A DNA stretch of 51,013 nucleotides, from NCBI GenBank assembly GCA_012522045.1, contig JAAYLC010000161.1, positions 1 through 51,013 of the forward strand. Reading direction: 5' to 3'. Under the pieces are notes generated by a model that was not told the DNA's origin, ran no database searches, and saw nothing but the letters and a program-made list of their open reading frames with translations. The position numbers and the translations under genes are program-made. Origin of the DNA: Bacteroidota bacterium. GTDB taxonomy: Bacteria > Bacteroidota > Bacteroidia > Flavobacteriales > Flavobacteriaceae. Positions 46,028 through 51,013 of the stretch are shown in pieces; the first letter of the stretch is position 1; the number at the start of each line of letters is the position of its first letter.

Positions 46028-46794
46028 TTATTTACGAAATTTGTTATGATAATGAAAATCTAAAAATTCTTTATCTGGCAAAAATCGGTCAGGAAGGATT
46101 ATCGATTGCTTTTGATATTTTCTAAAAAATTCTGTAACCGCTTTATCGTTAGAATAATCATCAAAAAAGTTAGATGCTAAAATTTTGAAATCTGGTGTAA
46201 CGGTAATAAAACCATTATCAAAAGCCCTGTCGTGAATTGAATTTAGACACACTCCATTGTGCGGATTTGTTCTGTTTTCTTCGTCTTCAGACCAAGGTAT
46301 GATATGGCTGGCAATGAGAAATTCTGGAACTGACAAACCCGTAATACAACATTTTAAATTGTATGAGGAAAGTATGGTGCTTCTAAAAAAACTTTGATTA
46401 ACTCTCGTTTTAATCACTGTTAACCGATCTTCTCCTTTTGGTAAATCATCCATGTCAATGTTCTCGATTTCTTCAATAGTTTTGTTTTGGAATTCAGCAA
46501 TTAACTTTTCACTTTCAAAAGCCAATTGATCCCAATTTCCATTAAACTCATTCCAAACATCCTCTTCTAATTTGCTTCCATTAACTAAACCTCTAATTCT
46601 TTTTTTTTCAATTCAGGGTCAAGCCGTCCAAAGTTTCCGACTTTCATATTTAAGGCAGATGGACTTCTACCAATAATATTGGCATACTTTATTATAGTAG
46701 GGTGAGTTTTACTACTGTTTTTAAAAGGAACTTTACAGTACACGTTAAACGCGATAATCGTTTCTTCTCGTGTCCATTTCTTATTTCTTGTCAT
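46028..46794 (-). pseudogene. HNH endonuclease, frameshifted at an A9 tract
   Basis: The N-terminal part (46794 onward) has a DNA-binding start, KWTREETIIAFNVYC, and GRSPSALNMKVGNFGRLDPELK. The C-terminal part has the HNH nuclease core: ASHIIPWSEDEENR, then NGVCLNSIHDRAFDNGF. They are in different frames. The break is at nine A residues (46608-46600 on the minus strand); ten would restore DPELKKKRIRGLVNGSK and a protein of about 255 residues, the usual length of this HNH family. It overlaps the small gene before it by 14 bases. Loss of one A may be a mutation, phase variation or a homopolymer error. A restriction enzyme role is likely but unproven. Confidence 0.8.
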
Positions 46795-46996
46795 TATTAA
46801 TTTCTATTATTTTAAGATTAGACACTGAATAGTCCTCTAAAATTTCGTTTAATAAATCTTTTGTCAAATCTGAACTTCCAACAAGAATTGTTCTAAAAAT
46901 TTCAATTCTATCATCTACGGTTAGTTGATTTAATTTTTCATCATCACGGAAAAAGTTTATAAAATCTTCCCTTGATATTTTCTGATAATTTTCCAT
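46781..46996 (-). CDS. Small protein of unknown function next to the HNH gene
   Basis: About 71 residues from ATG 46996 (MENYQKISREDFINFF); a further ATG three codons upstream is possible. It is acidic and helical in look, with LNQLTVDDRIEIFRTIL and LTKDLLNEILEDY, and has no signal peptide or membrane segment. It lies between vsr and the HNH gene and overlaps the HNH start by 14 bases, so it is translationally coupled to it. I do not recognise the family; it could be a regulatory or accessory protein of the nuclease. Confidence 0.6.
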   Translation of the reverse strand: MENYQKISREDFINFFRDDEKLNQLTVDDRIEIFRTILVGSSDLTKDLLNEILEDYSVSNLKIIEINNDKK

Positions 46997-47011
46997 TTTA
47001 TACAACTATTT

Positions 47012-47094
47012 GCGTTAGGGATTGCAGTGGAAATCCTTATTGTGAGGAACGAACAAAAAGATTGGAACGGAAAGCCCGACCCGATAGGGAACGC
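47012..47094. repeat. Folded intergenic repeat of Flavobacteriia type
   Basis: An 83-base element that folds into a closed junction. The outer stem GCGTT (47012-47016) pairs with AACGC (47090-47094). Inside are GGATT/AATCC (47019-47023, 47032-47036), CTTATTGT/ACAAAAAG (47036-47043, 47053-47060, one mismatch) and CCC/GGG (47080-47082, 47087-47089). The words GATTGCAGTGG and GGAACGGAAAGCCCGACCC resemble a dispersed intergenic sequence I recall from Flavobacteriia genomes. Its role is unknown; strand cannot be set. Confidence 0.6.
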
Positions 47095-47100
47095 CCAAAA

Positions 47101-47559
47101 TCATTTCTCATTATATCCACAAGAAAACAGCTTCATTCTAAATTGCTGTTCTCTAAAAGTTTTCACTGCTATTCGTAAGACGCAAGTTAACAAATCTTTC
47201 TCGATGTCTTTGGCTCAAAATCTCAAAATTGTCCAACCTTGTTTTGTGAGTGCTGTGTTCACTTCTTGGTCGCGCTTCATATTCCTTTCTATTTTTGCAT
47301 GCCAAAATTCTTTGTTGGTTTTGTGATCGTGTTTTCGTTCGCTCCAATCTTTTCCATGCCAAAACTCGCCGTCCACAAAAATTGCAAGTTTTATTTTTTT
47401 TAAAGTCAAATCGGGTTTTCCAAAAACGGTTTTATTGTTTTTTCGGTAGCGATGTCCTCTCGCAAACAGCGTTTTTACCAATAAACGTTCGGGTTTTGTC
47501 CCTGCCAACTTATTTGCTTGCATATTTTTTATCCGCTGTTTTTTGGTCAAATTATCCAT
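47101..47559 (-). pseudogene. vsr: Very-short-patch repair endonuclease Vsr, with TGA at an expected Trp codon
   Basis: Vsr nicks next to T:G mismatches formed by deamination of methylcytosine. The start at 47559 gives MDNLTKKQRIKNMQAN; GTKPERLLVKTLFARGH, FGKPDLTL and the active-site block FVDGEFWHGKDW follow. After GWTILRF the next codon (47217-47215) is TGA, where relatives have Trp; the same frame then runs AKDIEKDLLTCVLRI to a TGA at 47101. The full length would be 152 codons, the normal Vsr size. So the gene has one TGG-to-TGA-like change that removes the last 37 residues. A partial product might keep some activity. No cytosine methylase is next to it. Confidence 0.75.
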
Positions 47560-47877
47560 CGTGTAAAGTAAGTAGGGAGGGAAACTCAATTGTTTTTTTG
47601 CAACGCGTTTAATAACGAAACGCTCATTCTTGAAACACGCCTGCACCCTCCGCAACTTTCCCGGCGCAATGTATCCCGTGTACAATATTATGGCTTCTCC
47701 TGTTTTATTTCCCTAATTTTGTTAAAAATAGCTCTTTCTTTCAGAAAATCAAAAAAGGTTGCCGCTTCCTTTTTTTTTCAATTTTAGCGTGATGTGTTTA
47801 GGCGTGAACCATAGTGAAATTTTAAAGCTCTCCCGACGGCAGCCTCGGTTCCTTTTGTGTTTTGGTCGTTAAAGGTT
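47560..47877. other. Stretch without a clear gene, upstream of vsr
   Basis: About 320 bases. The vsr frame stays open upstream to an ATG at 47685, but the extra residues (MYTGYIAPGKLRRVQ) are not part of Vsr. I saw no recognisable gene, terminator or repeat here. It lies between vsr and a methyltransferase remnant and may be leftover sequence. Confidence 0.5.
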
Positions 47878-48117
47878 CTAAAGGTCCTGTCTCTTGAAGC
47901 TGCAAAAAATGAAATTTTGGGTCGTGTCAAACGGAGTTCTGTGATCTTCAGTAATACAACGAATCTTTTCAAAACCGTTTTGAAGCGCGGCGGTCAAAGT
48001 TTCGGCATTGTATTGTTTGATGGCAAGTCCGCTGCACTTCGTGGGACCGTTGTCCGAAAATGTTCCTAAAATCACATCTCCTTTTACCGATTTCCGTGCC
48101 GTTTCCAAATACCTCAA
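47878..48117 (-). pseudogene. C-terminal remnant of a class I SAM-dependent methyltransferase
   Basis: About 79 residues match the end of small-molecule SAM methyltransferases in Bacteroidota: RYLETARKSVKGDVILGTFS, then GPTKCSGLAIKQY and HRTPFDTTQNFIFC. The N-terminal part with the SAM-binding glycine motif is missing; upstream of about 48130 the frame has no family resemblance. So this is a 5'-truncated relic, not a working enzyme. It is not a DNA methylase, so it is no partner for vsr. Confidence 0.65.
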
Positions 48118-48237
48118 GAAATTTAGATCCGTCTTTAGGTAGTATATGCGTTCTTTTTTAAATTGAAAAATTCATGATCTTTAAACCACGAAAAAATATG
48201 AAAAGAACACACTGCTAATTGATAGGTTAGTAGCGTA

Positions 48238-48327
48238 ACAGTGGCGTTAAAAGAATGGTACACACAGAGCCGGCACAGAAACTTGAGCTTCTATCCGAAC
48301 CAAATAAATCAATGGAAACCGGATGTA
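48238..48327 (+). pseudogene. Relic of an IS3-family transposase orfA
   Basis: The frame from 48241 reads VALKEW, and the same frame further on reads YPNQINQWK. The frame shifted by one base reads EPAQKLELL between them. Together they resemble the helix-turn-helix of IS3 OrfA (family pattern ELAxKxELHPNQINQWK) with a frameshift. No orfB, inverted repeat or target duplication was found. It suggests an old insertion in this eroded region. Confidence 0.45.
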
Positions 48328-49169
48328 TAGCGTGTAGCGAAATGGATTACACACACCTCAAAGCTAATTATTTTAAAGAACAAGAATCATTTAGCACGGT
48401 ATCAGAAATGGAGAGTTTAAAAACTCACTGCTGAAAAACTTACAAAATATAGTTTTTCGGGATAGTGGAATTTATATTTTCGACTCGTAAATATATCAAT
48501 AAACAAACACTAAAATTAAGCCATTTTATTGATACTAAAACCGTTGAATTGAAACTCATGGCATGCAAAAAAATTTGCGCGCTGGCGGGGGAATTTCCCG
48601 AACAGATACATCGATCAAATCTTATCACGACTATTTACTACTTTTTAGGTATTGACGACTATTGAACCCTACAGTAGTTTTGTTTAGAATTATTGTTGTA
48701 ACACATATTTTCGAGATAATCAATTCTTTGGAACAAGTCCATTTAGATTCAGCAATTGTCATTTTTTAATTATTTAAAACCAAATTATACCTTTTACACC
48801 TATGATAAACAAATTACTTTTCATCGATGTTCTCATTTTAACCAATGCATTTTCCAATCTGTGCAAAGCGCAAAAATTGGAGAATATTTAGTTTCAGTTT
48901 TGTGCTTGAGAAAGTTTTTCTTTTCGGCAATGACAGTCAACCAAAATAAGTGAAAATGGTTTCGCATACGCTCTCTTAAAATGATTTAAATATACTGATA
49001 GCATCCGGGGGACGCTATGAAAATTTGGTAAAGAAGACAGTTTTTTTGAAATACGTTTAGGATTTAATTTTTAAGTACCTATCAAGACTTCAAGCACATA
49101 TAATCTTTATTTAGAACACATCTTATTAAAAATTTACAAAACCAAGTTTAACCAATATTTTTAAGTATT
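48328..49169. other. Long stretch with no supported gene
   Basis: About 840 bases between the IS3-like relic and the lipoprotein gene. Two short plus-strand frames (48465-48665 and 48756-48953, about 65 residues each) have no recognised motif, odd composition and no clear start context, so I do not call them genes. I saw no hairpin terminator or inverted repeat. It is probably decayed accessory DNA plus the leader of the 49170 gene. Confidence 0.5.
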
Positions 49170-49631
49170 ATGAAAAAAGCAGTACAATTATTACTTGTTA
49201 TATTTATTTCCTTTATGGTTTTTTCCTGCAGTGAAGATGAAGGCGGAGACTCATTGTCCGGCGATCTTATAGGAAGATGGGTGCCCGATTACCTCTTAGT
49301 TACTATAGACGGGGTAGCATATACTGTTGATGCGAGTGAATTTCATACATGTGATATATTTCTGGAATTCAAAGCAGACAACACCGCAACAATAGAGGAT
49401 TATTATGGGGAAAGTTGTGAACTCGTAGAAATCAGTAATGCCGTTTGGTCTCAAGATGGAAATTCGATCATTTTTACAGGGTTTAATAAAGACGATCCAC
49501 AGCTTGAAAATATATGGGAAATCCTAGAGCTTAGCACTACAGTTCTTAAGGTAAGGGATTTGAATGAGATAGCTTCTCTCGATGATGAAGATGATTTTGA
49601 CGATGTGATCCGCGCATATAGACGTTTGTAA
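49170..49631 (+). CDS. Lipocalin-like lipoprotein
   Basis: A 153-residue predicted lipoprotein, lipobox Cys20 (FMVFSCSEDEGG). The domain opens with LIGRWVPDYLLVTIDG and has the second turn NAVWSQDGNSIIF, the same plan as the genes at 24679 and 25395, so it is a diverged third member. It has two cysteines in the mature part that may form a disulfide (FHTCDIF, GESCELV). Function unknown. It is the only gene of normal appearance in this part of the window. Confidence 0.7.
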   Translation: MKKAVQLLLVIFISFMVFSCSEDEGGDSLSGDLIGRWVPDYLLVTIDGVAYTVDASEFHTCDIFLEFKADNTATIEDYYGESCELVEISNAVWSQDGNSIIFTGFNKDDPQLENIWEILELSTTVLKVRDLNEIASLDDEDDFDDVIRAYRRL

Positions 49632-49690
49632 AATAGTTCGGCTATGGATCAATGTTTATTTTTTATCAAGTCTATTAAAACTTCCCACTT

Positions 49691-49942
49691 TTACTTGAAA
49701 ATTAAAATATTGTCTATATAAATATTCGAGAACCATCCGGGATCAATGAAATAAACAGGGTTGTTAAATGCAGGATTATACGGTGAGTGGCGCCGCATCA
49801 TTTCCGCCATTGGGTCAATATTCATCCACACTTCGATAAACTCAGTGCAACGCCTACCCAAAGCAGGATCGTAATTCCGTGCGCCGAAGTCATAATGGTT
49901 TAAATCTAACTCGTCCTGCCACTCCATTCTGTTGAATTTATT
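49691..49942 (-). pseudogene. Rhs core fragment with an in-frame 24-base insertion
   Basis: The end of an Rhs-associated core: [30 protein letters not shown], then [11 protein letters not shown] and [18 protein letters not shown]. The normal core joins ALGR directly to W(M/T)xxDP; here eight extra residues (RCTEFIEV) sit between. They come from 24 bases (49829-49852) that are REP-like. After FIDPG the frame loses the family pattern (DPDG is expected) and ends within 15 residues, so the toxin that should follow is gone. It begins at the end of the upstream lipoprotein gene. Confidence 0.7.
49829..49852 (-). repeat. REP-like palindrome inserted in the Rhs core
   Basis: Minus-strand CACTGAGTTTATCGAAGTG, preceded by CGTTG, resembles the widespread bacterial REP-type element CACTGAGCTTGTCGAAGTG with two changes. 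The 24 bases (eight codons) are absent from normal Rhs cores and keep the frame. CACT/AGTG can pair at the ends. Confidence 0.6.
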
Positions 49943-50693
49943 TTCTTGGCATTAAAGGAATCTTATCAGAATGTAAAGACAAATCTACAATCTTAATATC
50001 ATTCCGCTCTAAATAATCCAAAATCTGTTTTGGCAGTTCGTCTTCTAAACGAGTTTTGCTTTGAATATAGTGCAATTGAAATATATAATTTTCTTGCTTG
50101 TATAGTTCAATTACATCGGAATATATTTCGTTTGACCCTTTTATATTGGGTAAATTGAATTCAATATCAAAAATGGCTGTCTCTCCTGGTTCTAAGAATG
50201 TGAAATCTTTAAAACGTCTCCTGTCATACATACTATAATATTTTATCGTATCCTGCGCCCATTCTGTACTATCCTTTAAGAAAACAGCATCAGAAATAGC
50301 TGGGTTCTTTGGTGGATATGATAAAGGAATCCTCATTTCTAAATTTTGTCCATTTTCTTTAGTAATAAGATAACTCAAAAAATATAGATCATAAGCATAA
50401 AAATCTTCAACATCCCAAATCTGCTCCAATTTTTGAGAATTCGGAATAAAGAATACCTTATAGGGCAAATTATTTTTTACTTTATATTTTATTACATTTC
50501 TCCCTTTCTCCTCGTCTTCTTCACTAAGATAATCCCCATAAAACATTTCCACTCCTCCTATTTTATTTGAAAAAATAGGAGCAAAATATAATTCCTCATT
50601 CAATAGTTCAAACTCTACATCAGCTTTCGGTTTTGGGTCGGAGCATTGAATGAAAAACAGTAGGATAACCAGTATTTTAAAATTCATCATCAA
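49938..50693 (-). CDS. Lipoprotein, possible Rhs immunity protein
   Basis: A 251-residue predicted lipoprotein (lipobox Cys17, FFIQCSDPK). The mature part is beta-rich with [19 protein letters not shown] and [17 protein letters not shown], a late strand typical of an Ig-like domain. I do not recognise a family. It begins inside the end of the toxin-tail frame (16-base overlap) and is followed directly by the Rhs core fragment, so by position it is a candidate immunity gene. Lipoprotein immunity proteins exist for periplasm-acting toxins; that is inference. Confidence 0.65.
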   Translation of the reverse strand: MMMNFKILVILLFFIQCSDPKPKADVEFELLNEELYFAPIFSNKIGGVEMFYGDYLSEEDEEKGRNVIKYKVKNNLPYKVFFIPNSQKLEQIWDVEDFYAYDLYFLSYLITKENGQNLEMRIPLSYPPKNPAISDAVFLKDSTEWAQDTIKYYSMYDRRRFKDFTFLEPGETAIFDIEFNLPNIKGSNEIYSDVIELYKQENYIFQLHYIQSKTRLEDELPKQILDYLERNDIKIVDLSLHSDKIPLMPRK

Positions 50694-51013
50694 CTTTATT
50701 ATCTTTTAATAGTTTAATAAATCTTTTATATTCGCTATTTTCCAAACTAGAGCCAGTAACTTGATGGCCCATTCTATATGCCCTTATTTCACTTATTGCT
50801 TCAGCAAGTTTTTCAGCAGTTCCTGTGCTAAATCTACCCTCTAAACCACAAAAGATGTTGTAGAAATTCAAAGATTGAAAATCCAACCCCCGCTGGTGCG
50901 CGATTGCATCGCGTTCCTTGTCCAAATTTAAATAAACTTTCCTATCCCGATTCAACCATAATATTGGAATACTACAATATCATCCAATAATCCTTTTTCA
51001 TCCGCATAATCCG
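50677..51013 (-). pseudogene. Rhs/polymorphic-toxin C-terminal fragment, cut by the window edge
   Basis: The frame of 92 residues (TTG at 50955) reads NRDRKVYLNLDKERDAIAHQ and ends [27 protein letters not shown] second frame upstream reads ADEKGLLDDIVVFQYYG and stops at TGA just before it, so the two probably belong to one protein broken by a small frameshift near 50960. The rest lies beyond the window. No toxin family can be named. The overlap with the lipoprotein gene downstream suggests a toxin-tail/immunity pair. Confidence 0.5.

Noticed and set aside
7419-47217. TGA/TAA recoding (Trp, selenocysteine or a changed code) to explain the internal stops
   Set aside because: TGA is a normal terminator here (O-methyltransferase 8407-8409, heme oxygenase 27843-27845), the stops are not of one kind, and no selenocysteine element was seen. 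Independent nonsense changes or errors are simpler.
47250-47612. A 120-residue plus-strand frame across vsr
   Set aside because: Antisense to vsr, rich in Phe, Leu and Ser as expected for a shadow; no motif.
48465-48953. Two plus-strand frames of about 65 residues as possible genes
   Set aside because: No motif, no start context and no coupling; unconvincing in a decayed region.
1-51013. CRISPR array, prophage or complete insertion sequence
   Set aside because: No regularly spaced direct repeats, no phage structural genes and no intact transposase were seen on reading both strands; only the IS3-like relic remains.

Overview
The window comes from a member of the Bacteroidota, almost certainly class Flavobacteriia. 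The evidence is the order gldJ, porU, porV, cdd, pdhA, pdhC, together with many short lipoproteins and outer-membrane barrels. Promoters fit the Bacteroidota pattern (TTG, about 19 bases, TAnnTTTG), and Shine-Dalgarno sites are scarce. The G+C content looks low to moderate, and the code is standard, with TGA used as a normal stop.

Left part (1-14,650): three outer-membrane beta-barrel genes, each followed by a hairpin terminator; a polyphosphate operon sixA-ppk1-ppx; an SDR gene followed by an ACMSD-like amidohydrolase cut by one in-frame TAA; an O-methyltransferase; tatA-like and PAP2 genes; pepE, gpmI, an MscS channel and a lipoprotein Cu/Zn superoxide dismutase.

Middle part (14,650-37,330): PhnA-like protein and M1 aminopeptidase; egtB-egtD for ergothioneine; a nucleotide group (DUF151-UVR protein, nucleoside transporter, thyA, tiny membrane protein); etfBA; two lipocalin-like lipoproteins; pdhB; heme oxygenase with a tiny membrane protein; an LLM flavin oxidoreductase and a HAD hydrolase; an iron(III) ABC transporter fbpABC; tRNA-Val; murF; and gldJ, which is interrupted by one in-frame TGA. 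The divergent block 37,780-45,890 carries the T9SS genes porU and porV, cytidine deaminase, and PDH E1-alpha and E2. E1-beta (pdhB) lies about 17 kb away with its own promoter.

Right part (45,900-51,013) is an eroded accessory region: an HNH nuclease gene frameshifted at an A9 tract, a small unknown gene, a folded intergenic repeat, a vsr gene with TGA where a Trp codon is expected, the tail of a SAM methyltransferase, a likely IS3 orfA relic, a lipocalin-like lipoprotein, and a displaced Rhs module (toxin-tail fragment, possible immunity lipoprotein, core fragment). The Rhs core fragment has a REP-like 24-base insertion.

The main points of interest are three conserved genes (ACMSD, gldJ, vsr), each broken by exactly one in-frame stop with the frame intact on both sides; the folded repeat; the Rhs remnant with its REP insertion; and a cysteine-rich tail on the iron-transport ATPase. 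I saw no CRISPR array, intact transposon or complete prophage. All family calls come from reading motifs by eye; no database search was run.
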